Assembly (NCBI RefSeq): GCF_963583255.1
Contig: NC_084803.1
Span: forward strand, 30,106,428 to 30,170,427
DNA from: Pyrus communis
Taxonomy: Eukaryota; Streptophyta; Magnoliopsida; Rosales; Rosaceae
Reading direction: 5' to 3'
DNA: 64,000 nt
In this document: in pieces, positions 31,277 through 43,269 of the stretch
Position numbering within the stretch: the stretch's first letter is position 1
How the letters are laid out: each line of letters begins with the position of its first letter
Translations under genes and position numbers: made by a program
Notes under the pieces: model-generated
Databases searched by the model: none
What the model saw: only the letters and a program-made list of their open reading frames with translations
Told to the model about the DNA's origin: nothing

Positions 31277-33531
31277 CACTTATCACATCATAACCACATA
31301 TCATATCACTTATCACTTATCACTTATCATCATCACTTTAGCTTTAATTCACATGAACATTCACTCACCACAAACATTTCACATGCTTTCCTATTCAATT
31401 AAATCAGCCACATGCATTCATCATCATAACCTAGCTGTCATTCCACTTCATTGCACATGCATCTTCAAAGAAATCAGATTTCCATCATATTCACATGCAT
31501 TCATCATCATAACCTAGCTGTCATTCCACTTCATTGCACATGCATCTTCAAAGAAATCAGATTTCCATCATATTCACATGCATTCCATTTTTTAATTTAA
31601 TCACATGCACATTCACCTTGCTTTGCAGAAAATCCACTTCATAACACATGCATCTTGGCAGATTTCACATGCACTCATGCACATTCACCTTAATCATTCA
31701 CATAGCTTTAATCCACATGCATTTCCACCTAGATTTCCACCTCACAACCACCAGAAATCAACCAAAAACGTGCATTCCCTTTCATTTCTGTCAAAACACA
31801 TGCATTTCCACCCTTTAATCACATGCACAAACAGCCACATGCATCTCCCATCACCATTTCAGATTTCCACCAAGTTCCTAGCTGTCATGTTCCCCCCATT
31901 TCACCTATAAATACTCATTCATTCATTCTCATTCACACAACAATCCATTCACCACAGAAATAAGGCCTTTGTGCCAGAAATTCATTCATTCTCATTCACT
32001 CTTCCATATTCCAGAAATTCGTCAAAACCTCTCCACACCCTTGCAGCAGCCACCAAAACACTTTTCTCCTCCATTGCAGCCACTCCAACCACTCCCCAAA
32101 CCATTCACACCATCAAACTATCCTTAGACCTTGTGCTACAATGAAGAGGAAGATAAGAGGGCCTAAACGTTCATACAATTCAAGTTTGAGTTGTTGGAAT
32201 GTTTAGGTGTTTCTTTGATTTCAATGTTTAATTTCAATACTCTTTGTTTTGTACGAATGAGGAATGGAAGAGAAGAGGGCCTAAACGTTCATACAATTCA
32301 AGTTTGAGTTGTTGGAATGTTTAGGTGTTTCTTTGATTCCAATGTTTAAATTCAACTAAACCCCCCTTGGCTAGGGGGGGATTCGAAATATATGTTTATG
32401 CTTGCATTTTGATTTGATTACTTCTAATTGCGTTTCATAAGTTGTGGATTCAATTTATTTAACTGTTTGATTGATAACTTATTTATGTATGTTTATTGAG
32501 AATGCACGCTTAATTTTCATGCATGAATATGACGCTAGAATATAAGTGAGTTTCACCTAATAGTTACGAACTTATATTCACAAGTAGTGGAGGTTGCTTA
32601 TAAACAATCGCGTTAAACAAATTCTTGGCATAAGTTTCATGCAATCATAGTAACGAATGCCTCGTCAACACTTATAATTTTCATAGAGCGTAATGATTCT
32701 TGCTTGTACCTCTTCTATGCATTCATGTTGAGGACTTGTGGGGAATGTTTTGAATTGTCGCATGCATCATCCAATTCAATAACGTTAGGAAGATTTGAAG
32801 GTTAATTAGTGCATCACGGTTAACTTGGGGTGTTGAGTATCATAGTTTATTGAAATGCAATTGGAAATCATTTTATTATGCAAGTATAACATATGTGGAG
32901 ATGAACCCCTTAGCTATTCTATCATCCATTCATTCCATTTCATCAATTTCATAGTTACATTCTGTTTTAAGTTTAATTTGTTCATTTATTTTAATTTCGT
33001 ATAAACCTCAATCCCCCTTTACTTTAATGTCCAATTTAGTTAGAAAGTGTCTTAGTTTGTGTTTATAAGAGTTTTGAGTCATTTTGTTACACAAATTCGT
33101 CCAAATTTGTGTTTGTGCTCAAATCTGCCCAGAAAGTGGTTTTTAGGCAGATTTGAGTGTGTTTGTGTTGTTTTGAGTCTTTTGGTTTGTTTTAGTGTTT
33201 TAAAGTTTAGTTTTGCATTCTTTGAGTCTAGTATAGTGTTTTATATTGTTATTTTACGTTTGAATCAAGCCATAATCTTAAATTCGTCCAACATTGGGTT
33301 TAAGGTCAGAAACTGCCTAGTTAGTGTTTTTAGGCAGTTTTGAGTCTTTTGAACTTGTTTTGAGTCCTTTGAGTCTTTGTGAACGTTTTTAACTTTGTTT
33401 TTATGTTTTTGAGTCAAATCCAAGTGATTAACAATCCCTCCTAATCCCCGGTCCAGAACGATCCCTACTTATACTTATACTACAATTGTCAAAAAGAGGG
33501 TTTAATTTGTGTGCGTATAATTCTCGCATCA
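31277..33531 (+). repeat. E2 5' LTR, second part
   Basis: It continues the CTTATCA array, then a CATGCA array, CCTATAAATA near 31905, tandem CCTAAACGTTC hairpins, U5 hairpins (CTCAAATCTGCC form near 33117), and GCATCA at 33531. Confidence 0.92.
31419..31584 (+). repeat. 83-bp tandem duplication in the E2 5' LTR
   Basis: Two identical 83-bp units (31419-31501, 31502-31584) beginning CATCATCATAACCTAGC. The 3' LTR has one unit (from about 39164). It arose after E2 inserted, because the LTRs should be identical at that moment. Confidence 0.9.
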
Positions 33532-33536
33532 AATTT

Positions 33537-33554
33537 TGGCGCCGTTGCCGGGGA
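33537..33554 (+). other. Primer-binding site of E2 (tRNA-Asp)
   Basis: TGGCGCCGTTGCCGGGGA, five bases after the LTR end. The following leader GATTAGCAAATTTGCTAATC is a near-perfect palindrome. Confidence 0.9.
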
Positions 33555-33661
33555 TTAGCAAATTTGCTAATCTCTTGGATTGTTTGTTTCTGTTATGTAT
33601 TTTAGTTTTAGTTTTTGATTTTTGTTTTGTTTGTTGAATTCAAATACTAGAGAAGAACAAC

Positions 33662-34618
33662 ATGGCACTTGATAATGCTTCTCTTTTGTCACAGCTCATG
33701 GAAAGGTCTCAAATGCAAAGTGTTGATATATTTGATCTTCAATCAAGGAATAACGTGTTTTCCAATACTTACAGTTCAGATTGGAGTGATCATTCAAACT
33801 CTATGTGGTGGGAACCTCAACATGTTCAAGAAGAAGGATATTGGCAGCCATATGAGGAGTTCTATTCAAGACCTATACACCCACCACAACCTCATATTCA
33901 ATATGCCCAACCAAATTTAAGTTCGTCAATAGATTATAATCAAAAGCTTAACGAATTAATTTGTTTGGTGCAAGGCTCACAAAATCAAGACAATGAGGCT
34001 CGACAAGAAGACAAAAGGTTGGACCACTTGGAAAAGCAAATTGGGCAGATAGCGGAGTTCGTAGGACAATTTTGCGACCAAGGCAAACTCCCTGGTTCAA
34101 CCATTGTAAATCCGAAGGGAGGATTTCAAGCACCTTTGTCAGAAGCACTTATTGCTCCTACGCCATCTAATTCAAGTAAGGTTGTTCCAATTAGTTCTAA
34201 CCCCATTCCAACAAATATCCCTATTCCTTGCAGGTTCATGAATTCCAAGGAAGAAGAAAGTGAAAAAGACATCTTGGAAGCCCTTCCAAAGGTGCAAAGT
34301 AGGGAATGTCATGAATTCATCAAAGAGGACATTCTTGAAACCACAAAATCCAAAGAAGTTAAATTTGATGACATTGGACAAGTCATAACCATCACTTGCA
34401 ATCTGGCCAAGTCCAATATCCCTGAAACTTTCAAAGGAGTGGTGTTTGTCATTGAGTTCTTGTCAGACAAAACAAGTAAGTTTTTTTTTCCAAATTCCAT
34501 TAGATTTTATACTAACTTGCTGTTTTTTATGAATCAGGCACCTACACTAGAATTCAAACCAATGCCGGTTCACTTCAAGTATCACCTTCCATTCAAGGAC
34601 CAATTCCATGCCGTTTGA
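33662..34618 (+). CDS. Capsid-less gag remnant fused to a pre-RT fragment (E2)
   Basis: 318 residues, homologous to 24279-25418 in E3 and intact. Order: MALDNASLLSQLMERSQMQ start, gag-like NTYSSDWSDHSNSMWWEP, linker LDHLEKQIGQIAEFVGQF (as in A and F), IPCRFMNSKEEE, a KEVKFDDIGQVITITCNLA segment of unknown origin, and the pre-RT tail PTLEFKPMPVHFKY. The capsid, CCHC knuckle and protease are absent, so it cannot build a particle alone. The same 62-base intron-like stretch (34476-34537) is present. Conservation of the open frame in two elements hints at use, but both could simply be young. Confidence 0.6.
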   Translation: MALDNASLLSQLMERSQMQSVDIFDLQSRNNVFSNTYSSDWSDHSNSMWWEPQHVQEEGYWQPYEEFYSRPIHPPQPHIQYAQPNLSSSIDYNQKLNELICLVQGSQNQDNEARQEDKRLDHLEKQIGQIAEFVGQFCDQGKLPGSTIVNPKGGFQAPLSEALIAPTPSNSSKVVPISSNPIPTNIPIPCRFMNSKEEESEKDILEALPKVQSRECHEFIKEDILETTKSKEVKFDDIGQVITITCNLAKSNIPETFKGVVFVIEFLSDKTSKFFFPNSIRFYTNLLFFMNQAPTLEFKPMPVHFKYHLPFKDQFHAV

Positions 34619-34633
34619 TTTTATTTATGTTAA

Positions 34634-34680
34634 TATAAAAATAAAAAAATAAATAAATAAATAAAAAAAAAAAAAAAAAA
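34634..34680 (+). repeat. A-rich tract at the left edge of the E2 cassette
   Basis: A and TAAA repeats ending in an uninterrupted A run, then the cassette start GAAAGATACTAAACATGG. Confidence 0.8.
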
Positions 34681-34714
34681 TGAAAGATACTAAACATGGA
34701 GAAAGATGGAGCCT

Positions 34715-35401
34715 TCACAGAGGATGTTTACGTGAAGCCCCACTACGAGGCGTCGAAGCAGAAGGAATAGAAGCGGACGGCATAGGAGCGGAAGGCATAG
34801 AAGCAGGAGGCATAGAAGCGGAAGGCATCGGAGCGGAAGGCATCGGAGCTAGAGCATTCCAGGCCTCAATACTTGGCCAAACGCTGGATGACCCATGAAA
34901 AAGGTGCCTCTGGAGATAAGACGCAAGCCTTTGACGGTCACTGTGAATTCGACCCTCAGATTCTTGCAGCTCATCAAGCTTCCTCTTCATGCCCGCCGAA
35001 TAGTTATTTGCAAGCACATGCAAACTTCTATTCTCGTACTTAAGCTGTTTGATTTCCTGCTTAAGACTTTCCACCTCCGCCATCAACGATTCCACCTGAC
35101 GGGACCGAGCAAGCAGGCGTTGGCCCATGTTGGACACAGAGCTCGCACACTGAACACTAAGTGCGAGGGACTCTTGAACGGCCAACTCATCGGACCGTCC
35201 TGACAGCAGCCTACTATCTTTTGGAGTGAGGAGGTTCCTAGCTACTATTGTAGCTGTTGTGGCGTCCTGCATCACGGAGTCTTCACCTGTAAGAAGACCG
35301 TTAGAAGATAAAAAAGAAGGGCGCCATACATTACCTTGACGGGGTGCAACCGGATCGCTGCTGAGACTCAAATCTAAGCTAAGGTTCGATGAGTTTGCCA
35401 T
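34715..35401 (-). CDS. Antisense coiled-coil protein of the E2 cassette
   Basis: Intact 228-residue homologue of 15524-16195. It is longer by one 5-residue PMPSA-type unit, so length changes keep the frame. The N-terminus has SSDPVAPRQG where E1 has SSDTGVPRQG. The coiled coil contains MAEVESLKQEIKQLKYENR. The minus-strand TATA-like TTTTTATAGAGC is at about 35525-35514. Confidence 0.75.
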   Translation of the reverse strand: MANSSNLSLDLSLSSDPVAPRQGNVWRPSFLSSNGLLTGEDSVMQDATTATIVARNLLTPKDSRLLSGRSDELAVQESLALSVQCASSVSNMGQRLLARSRQVESLMAEVESLKQEIKQLKYENRSLHVLANNYSAGMKRKLDELQESEGRIHSDRQRLASYLQRHLFHGSSSVWPSIEAWNALAPMPSAPMPSASMPPASMPSAPMPSASIPSASTPRSGASRKHPL

Positions 35402-35932
35402 TTTCGAAAGTGTTCAAAGAGAAGGGGTGGATGGAGTTAAAATTTCAAAGGGCCGGAGACAATGTTCAAGAATGGGAAATCTTCAGAGTGTGTATGTTGG
35501 CGGTGATCGATAGCTCTATAAAAAGCCAAGGCGACGCGTCCACCGATTCAAAGAGCCGGAATTTCCGGCGTAAGTTAGGCGACGCTTTCTCGGCTTTTCA
35601 GAAAACGCGTTCAACTTTGTCAAAAGATTTCTGACAAAGCTGAAAACACGTGGAGGCCATCACCGCAACTACACGTCTTTAGCCGACAAGCGCAAAGTTC
35701 GGCGACGCTTTCTCTGCTTTTCAGAAAACGCGTGCAGCTTTGTCAAAAGGAGCCGCATCCGCACTACTACGTGTCGTTCAGAAAGCGAAGGGGCGCCTGC
35801 TCAGAAATCGAAGAGGCGTCTTCAAAGATCGAAGAGGCGCCACTATTTCAAAAAGCCGGATTTGCGGGATCAAAACGTTTGTCGACAAGGGTAAAAGAAC
35901 AGTACCACCACTTGATATTATCTCTATATATG
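35402..35932. promoter_or_regulatory. Putative bidirectional promoter of the E2 cassette
   Basis: Two GGCGACGCTTTCTC units, ACGCGT and CACGTG motifs as in E1. The plus-strand TATATATG is at 35925-35932. Relative to E1 it lacks one AGAAATCGAAGGGGCG-type repeat. Confidence 0.5.
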
Positions 35933-36682
35933 TCGACCTTTGTCTTTTATGGCAAGGCAAACCTGAAGAAAATGCCCAACTCTCCCTCACCTCTGAGGGC
36001 GCACTCCCAGCAAAGCCTTTCGAAATACTCAATTCTTTCTTCTTCCCCAAAAATGATACCAGATGCCTGGAGTACAGATGACCCAGGAGGAAACGGCGGA
36101 TTGAAGTGTGCTGATTCATTCACCGCTTCTTCAAAAGCAAAGGTATCTCATATCATCAAGGTCAAAAGCAAAAGTATCTCATATCATGCTCTTTCCCTGT
36201 CTTTTTCTTTGTCCTTGTTCTTACTCGCATGGCAAAGTAAAAGAAGCAATCAGCCGGCACTTGGAGTCAGTCTTCCGATCTGGAGCCAACTGCCTGGAAC
36301 CTATTCCTGATTGCTTACCTAGCGTTGCTCTCGAGTAGTCATCTTCAACGGTTGATACACTTCCGGAGAAAGGACCACTTCTGCAAAGGGGAGCGAGTAA
36401 GGCAAGTGAAAATGATACATTGAAGCATGTGGAGACAAACATAGGCTGAGTTATCCTCCAACCCTTTTCAATACGAATTGGAAAGATTGAACAAAGAAAC
36501 AGACCAAAGGGGTAAGCTCAGACCTTCGGGGAAGACCAAAAGAATCCTCCAGCCCAGTAGCACAAAGGAAAATCAACAAGTGGAGGAGACCAAAAGAATC
36601 ATGCAGCCCAGTTCAAGAGTATGCCTGTGGAATCACCAAGATCAATGCCTCAATGCAATCACCAAGGAGAAGAGGGAATTTA
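35933..36682 (+). other. Right half of the E2 cassette, no gene recognised
   Basis: Homologous to 16707-17501, with the GTATCTCATATCAT duplication. No protein is supported. Confidence 0.5.
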
Positions 36683-38566
36683 CACTCCATAACCAGATTT
36701 GCGTCCCTAAACTCTTCTCTTTGTTAATTACATTCTGCCATGTTTAGTATGTTTAAATGCTTTTTGTGTGTTTACTTATGTTTTGTGTGAATCTATGCTT
36801 AAAACATTGAGGACAATGTTTGATTTAAGTGTGGGGGGGGTAACTAAAGTGTTTTGATGCAAATTCGTAGGGTTTTATCCACCACAACTTCTAATGTTGT
36901 TCCCTGCTATTTTAAGGTGTTTTTAAGTTGTTTTAAAGTGTTTTAGTGTGTTTTGTTTTTATAACTCCGAAAATCACATAAAAATTTGAAAAACATGTTT
37001 TAAAAAGCCTAAAAAGAGTGTTTTGAGTCGTTTTTGTGTGTTTGTGTCTTAGGGTACCTTCCAACACAATGATAAGGATTTGGTTTGTAATTGCATGACT
37101 GTTAAAAAGAGTTATAAACATGGAGAAAAGTTTGATTTACTCTTGGTATATGCTTGGTTATGGTTATAATATATGACTTCACATGCAATCATAAAAGAAA
37201 AATTCGTTTTTGTAACATGCTTGAAGGAAGAAACTCATAATAACGCTACATCCCTGTGAGACTCGAGCCATTACTTTGTTTGGAGAGTTATTTTCTGTGA
37301 TTCTTTGTTTTCTAAAGTTGTTGCATGATCTCATTATTCCTTGCTTGGTTACTACTTAGAATGCAATTGTATCATGATAGAACTAAATGCTAGAACTTAT
37401 ATCCGTTTCATTCAAAGCATGACATTGAATTGCATAACATATATCAAGATGAAGTTGTGTAGTTGCCACCCTAACCAAATAGCCTTACTTCCCATATTTC
37501 GTATTTGTTATTAGTTTTAACCCCGTTGAACCTCGTTTAGCCTATTTTCTTTGCTAACCACATCACCCCTTACCTAGCCTAGATTAGGACCATTCGTACC
37601 CTTGTTCTTGAAGCATAGTAAGCATGACGGATAATGAATTCCTTTTGATTAATATGTTGCAGAAAATAAGTGTGGGGGAAGGGATTTTTGTGTGTATGTA
37701 TGTGCCTAAGTCTTAAAGGAGGCACGGGAAAACGAAAAAAAAAAATGTGAAAAAAAAATAAAAAGAAAAGAAAGAAAAAGAGTGAAAATAAGTGAGAATG
37801 GACTCACAAGTGTGATTGTTGAAGAAAGGGCCCAAAAAGTTTGAATATGGCCCTAAGTTTTGTGTGACTTTCCCTTGGGTGTTCAAAGTTGACTTCTGCG
37901 TTCTAAAGGGAATTCTAAGTGCCTAATTCAATACTTTGCTCACTATTGCTTAAAGAACATTTGTTTTCCCTATCCTTTCTTTGTTAGCCAAACACCTTTA
38001 GCCCCGTTTCAACCCTTATGCTTCTATCTTGATCGTTATGTGTTCAATAATGTGGAGTTTGGAATTGATATGAGCTTATGGAATCACTGGTTCTCGTTCT
38101 AAGTAGTAGCATTCAATTCATGAGATCATATTCATGTCATTGTCGTAAATCCAGAAAATGCTTTCTTTGATATAACATATGTGAGTGTTAGAATTCATAT
38201 TTGCATCAATCTTCTCACATATAACTTAGTGTAGGGAGTGTAGTCAGAAAATCTGTGTGAAAAACGAGTGCATATCTTGTAAGGATTTGAGCAAATTCTC
38301 TAAGGCATGTTACTACATTCAAAACATGGTTTTAAATGCTTAATTGTGAAATAATATGTGGTGACTATGATTAAGAATGTACTTAAGTGTGAAGATGACT
38401 AAAATCTATGGGACTAATGATTTTTAACTTGTCATGTGCATTCGAAATCCTTGAGACGATTGTTGGAAGGTTTAGGTTGTGTTTTTCTTGTTCAGTGTCG
38501 TTTTGTTTTTTATTTCTTTTGTTTTGTTTTGCTCGAGGACTAGCAAAAGATAAGTGTGGGGGTATT
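36683..38566 (+). other. E2 3' untranslated region and polypurine tract
   Basis: AGGA-loop hairpin 36802-36821 and AAGTGTGGGGGGGG (36827-36840), AAGTGTGGGGG at 37678-37688, A/G tract about 37730-37800, final hairpin and AAGTGTGGGGG (38552-38562) with TATT before the LTR. No gene is supported. Confidence 0.8.
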
Positions 38567-41193
38567 TGATAGGAGCATATTCATGCGACTTAAATGGCTT
38601 GTTCTCGTGCATTTACGTTATGTTTCTTTAGTTATTTTAGTACTTTAAGCTATTTTCGTGTGTTTGTAGGTCCAAAGGGCTAAAGGAGCAAAAAGATGCA
38701 TTTTGGAGATTTTTGGAGCACTTTTGGGCTAAGGATGGATAGCTTATGCTTGGAGCCAAAGTGTTGGACGAAATTGAAGACCTAATTGGAGCCAAAGTGT
38801 TGGAACCTTGTTCTCTTTAGTTTTAGGACATTTAAACCTTTCCTAATCCCAATCATGCCATGCATAACACACATCCATTCTAACACATTGTCATTGCACA
38901 TGCATTTCCTTCATTAATTAACCCACATGCTCCCATTACTTATCATAACCACATATCATATCACTTATCACTTATCACTTATCATCATCACTTTATCATA
39001 TCACTTATCACTTATCATAACCACTTATCACATCATAACCACATATCATATCACTTATCACTTATCACTTATCATCATCACTTTAGCTTTAATTCACATG
39101 AACATTCACTCACCACAAACATTTCACATGCTTTCCTATTCAATTAAATCAGCCACATGCATTCATCATCATAACCTAGCTGTCATTCCACTTCATTGCA
39201 CATGCATCTTCAAAGAAATCAGATTTCCATCATATTCACATGCATTCCATTTTTTAATTTAATCACATGCACATTCACCTTGCTTTGCAGAAAATCCACT
39301 TCATAACACATGCATCTTGGCAGATTTCACATGCACTCATGCACATTCACCTTAATCATTCACATAGCTTTAATCCACATGCATTTCCACCTAGATTTCC
39401 ACCTCACAACCACCAGAAATCAACCAAAAACGTGCATTCCCTTTCATTTCTGTCAAAACACATGCATTTCCACCCTTTAATCACATGCACAAACAGCCAC
39501 ATGCATCTCCCATCACCATTTCAGATTTCCACCAAGTTCCTAGCTGTCATGTTCCCCCCATTTCACCTATAAATACTCATTCATTCATTCTCATTCACAC
39601 AACAATCCATTCACCACAGAAATAAGGCCTTTGTGCCAGAAATTCATTCATTCTCATTCACTCTTCCATATTCCAGAAATTCGTCAAAACCTCTCCACAC
39701 CCTTGCAGCAGCCACCAAAACACTTTTCTCCTCCATTGCAGCCACTCCAACCACTCCCCAAACCATTCACACCATCAAACTATCCTTAGACCTTGTGCTA
39801 CAATGAAGAGGAAGATAAGAGGGCCTAAACGTTCATACAATTCAAGTTTGAGTTGTTGGAATGTTTAGGTGTTTCTTTGATTTCAATGTTTAATTTCAAT
39901 ACTCTTTGTTTTGTACGAATGAGGAATGGAAGAGAAGAGGGCCTAAACGTTCATACAATTCAAGTTTGAGTTGTTGGAATGTTTAGGTGTTTCTTTGATT
40001 CCAATGTTTAAATTCAACTAAACCCCCCTTGGCTAGGGGGGGATTCGAAATATATGTTTATGCTTGCATTTTGATTTGATTACTTCTAATTGCGTTTCAT
40101 AAGTTGTGGATTCAATTTATTTAACTGTTTGATTGATAACTTATTTATGTATGTTTATTGAGAATGCACGCTTAATTTTCATGCATGAATATGACGCTAG
40201 AATATAAGTGAGTTTCACCTAATAGTTACGAACTTATATTCACAAGTAGTGGAGGTTGCTTATAAACAATCGCGTTAAACAAATTCTTGGCATAAGTTTC
40301 ATGCAATCATAGTAACGAATGCCTCGTCAACACTTATAATTTTCATAGAGCGTAATGATTCTTGCTTGTACCTCTTCTATGCATTCATGTTGAGGACTTG
40401 TGGGGAATGTTTTGAATTGTCGCATGCATCATCCAATTCAATAACGTTAGGAAGATTTGAAGGTTAATTAGTGCATCACGGTTAACTTGGGGTGTTGAGT
40501 ATCATAGTTTATTGAAATGCAATTGGAAATCATTTTATTATGCAAGTATAACATATGTGGAGATGAACCCCTTAGCTATTCTATCATCCATTCATTCCAT
40601 TTCATCAATTTCATAGTTACATTCTGTTTTAAGTTTAATTTGTTCATTTATTTTAATTTCGTATAAACCTCAATCCCCCTTTACTTTAATGTCCAATTTA
40701 GTTAGAAAGTGTCTTAGTTTGTGTTTATAAGAGTTTTGAGTCATTTTGTTACACAAATTCGTCCAAATTTGTGTTTGTGCTCAAATCTGCCCAGAAAGTG
40801 GTTTTTAGGCAGATTTGAGTGTGTTTGTGTTGTTTTGAGTCTTTTGGTTTGTTTTAGTGTTTTAAAGTTTAGTTTTGCATTCTTTGAGTCTAGTATAGTG
40901 TTTTATATTGTTATTTTACGTTTGAATCAAGCCATAATCTTAAATTCGTCCAACATTGGGTTTAAGGTCAGAAACTGCCTAGTTAGTGTTTTTAGGCAGT
41001 TTTGAGTCTTTTGAACTTGTTTTGAGTCCTTTGAGTCTTTGTGAACGTTTTTAACTTTGTTTTTATGTTTTTGAGTCAAATCCAAGTGATTAACAATCCC
41101 TCCTAATCCCCGGTCCAGAACGATCCCTACTTATACTTATACTACAATTGTCAAAAAGAGGGTTTAATTTGTGTGCGTATAATTCTCGCATCA
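38567..41193 (+). repeat. E2 3' LTR
   Basis: 2627 bp, matching the two-part E2 5' LTR apart from the 83-bp duplication. It contains CTTATCA and CATGCA arrays, the TATA box, tandem hairpins and U5 hairpins. Confidence 0.92.
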
Positions 41194-41198
41194 AGATT

Positions 41199-43264
41199 GG
41201 AATGGATATCATATGCTTGGAGCCAAGAGGATGGACGAAATTGAAGGATTCCTAATCCATTGCAGCCACATGCACATTCAATCATTCACACCAAAACCTT
41301 GCACATGATTTCCCATTTCATTATTCATTCACTTTGCAGCCACCATTCACTCTTTAATCCACATGCATTCATCATCATTCACCACACCTTGCAGCCACAT
41401 GCATTCCCCTTTTATATTTCCAACCCACATGCACTTCCCCCTTTAATCATTCAAACATGCACTCCCTTTAATCACATGCATAAATCAGCCACATGCATCT
41501 CCCATCACCATATCAGATTTCCATCATATTCACATGCATTCCATCCTTTAAAACATTGCACATGCACTCCCTTTAATTAATTAAGCCACATGCACTCCCA
41601 TCCATTTCATCATTGCAGCCAACACATGCTTTCACATGCATTTTCAGATTGTCCCCTTGCACATGCAGCCACATATTCATTGCACATGCAATTCCAACCC
41701 ACATGCATCCTTTAATCATTCAAACATGCAGCCACATTCCCTCCTAGCTGTCATGTTCCCCCCATTTCACCTATAAATAAGCATCCATTGCATTCATTCT
41801 CATTCACTCCTCCATTTCAGAAATTCATCCATTGTACATACCACAACACAAACCCATCCATTGCAGAAATGTAGACCATCAAACTCCCTTGTGCCGTGCT
41901 CTCCCTTACAATCCAAACACCATCCTTCCATTTCCACCACTCCTCTTCCATATCTCCACCACTCCCCAAACCATTCACACCATCAAACTCACCTTAGACC
42001 TTGTGCCACAACGAAGAGGAAGAGAAGAGTGCCTAAACGTTCATACAATTCAAGTTTGAGTTGTTGGAATGTTTAGGTGTTTCTTTGATTTCAATGTTTA
42101 ATTTCAATGCTCTTTGTTTTGTACGAATGAGGAATGGATGATAAGAGGGCTTAAATGTTCATACAATTCAAGTTTGAGTTGTTGGAATGTTTAGGTGTTT
42201 CTTTGATTCTCTTTGTTTTGTACCATGAGGAACTAAACCCCCCTTGGTTAGGGGGTGATTCGAATATATGTTTATGCTTGCATTTTGATTTGATTACTTC
42301 TAATTGCGTTTCATAAGTTGTGGATTCAATTTGTTTAACTATTTGATTGATAACTTATTTATGTATGTTTATTGAGAGTGCACACTTAATTTTCATGCAT
42401 GAATTTGACGCTAGAATATAAGTGAGTTTCACCTAATAGTTACAAACTTATATTCACAAGTAGTGGAGGTTGCTTATAAACAATCGCGTTAAACGAATTC
42501 TTGGCATAAGTTTCATGCAATCATAGTAACGAATGCCCCGTCAACACTTATAATTTTCATAGAGCGTAATGATTCTTGCTTGTATCTCTATTATGCAATC
42601 ATGTAGGGGACTTGTGGGGAATGTTTTGGGTTGTCGTATGCAATCATCCAATTCAATAACGTTAGGAAGATTTGAAGGTTAATTAGTGCATCACGGTTAA
42701 CTTGGGGTGTTGAGAATTAATGATTTATTGAAATGCAATTGGAAATCATTTTATTATGCAAGTATAACATGTATGGAGATGAACCCCTTAGCCATTCTAT
42801 CATCCATTCATTCCATTCCATCAAATTCGTTTTACAATCTGTTTAGTTTATTAACTTGTTTTGTTATTTCAATTTTCGTATAAATCTAAATTCCCCTTTA
42901 CTTTAATGTCCAATTTAGTTAGAAATCAATTTAGTTTGTGCTTTTAAGTGTTTTGATTCATTTTATTTCCCAATTTCGTCCAGATTCACCAAAGTGCTCA
43001 AAACTGCCCAGAAAGTGATTTTAAGGCAGTTTTGAGTGTTTTGGGTGATGTTTGAGTCTTTTGGTTTGTTTTAATGTTTTAAAGCTTAGTTTTGCATTCT
43101 TTGAGTCTAAGTTAGTATTTCATATTGTTATTTTACGTTTTTGAGTCAAATCCAAGTGGTTAACAATCCCTCCTAATCCCCGGTCTAGAACGATCCCTAC
43201 TTATATATATACTACAATTTGACGAAAAGAGGGTTTAATTTGTGTGCGTATAAATCTCGCATCA
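41199..43264 (+). repeat. E1 3' LTR, second part
   Basis: It continues 21559-21723 after E2 (duplication AGATT at 41194-41198) and matches 1009-1544 plus 13681-15209. It gives the uninterrupted version of the site hit by element A (CATGCAGCCACATTCC near 41724). Confidence 0.92.
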
Positions 43265-43269
43265 ATGGT

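Larger units (their letters stand above)
21724..41193 (+). mobile_element. E2: non-autonomous Athila-like element with antisense cassette
   Basis: The element runs from TGATAGGAGC to GCATCA and is flanked by AGATT (21719-21723, 41194-41198). The 5' LTR is 21724-22178 plus 31277-33531 (2710 bp). The 3' LTR is 38567-41193 (2627 bp). The difference of 83 bp is exactly one tandem duplication at 31419-31584. Translations of matching stretches in the two LTRs are identical, so the insertion is young. The interior has a capsid-less gag remnant, an A-rich tract, the antisense cassette and a polypurine tract. Confidence 0.92.
844..43264 (+). mobile_element. E1: nested host element, non-autonomous Athila-like LTR retrotransposon
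   Basis: The element begins TGATAGGAGC at 844 and ends GCATCA at 43264, flanked by the 5-bp duplication ATGGT (839-843, 43265-43269). Removing later inserts (A, a solo LTR, E2) gives a 5' LTR of 2230 bp (844-1544 plus 13681-15209) and a 3' LTR of 2231 bp (21559-21723 plus 41199-43264), with only a few differences where I compared them. The interior has a tRNA-Asp primer-binding site, a 14-codon gag stub, paired hairpins, a poly(A) tract, an antisense gene cassette and a long 3' untranslated part ending in a polypurine tract. It has no polymerase of its own. Confidence 0.9.
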
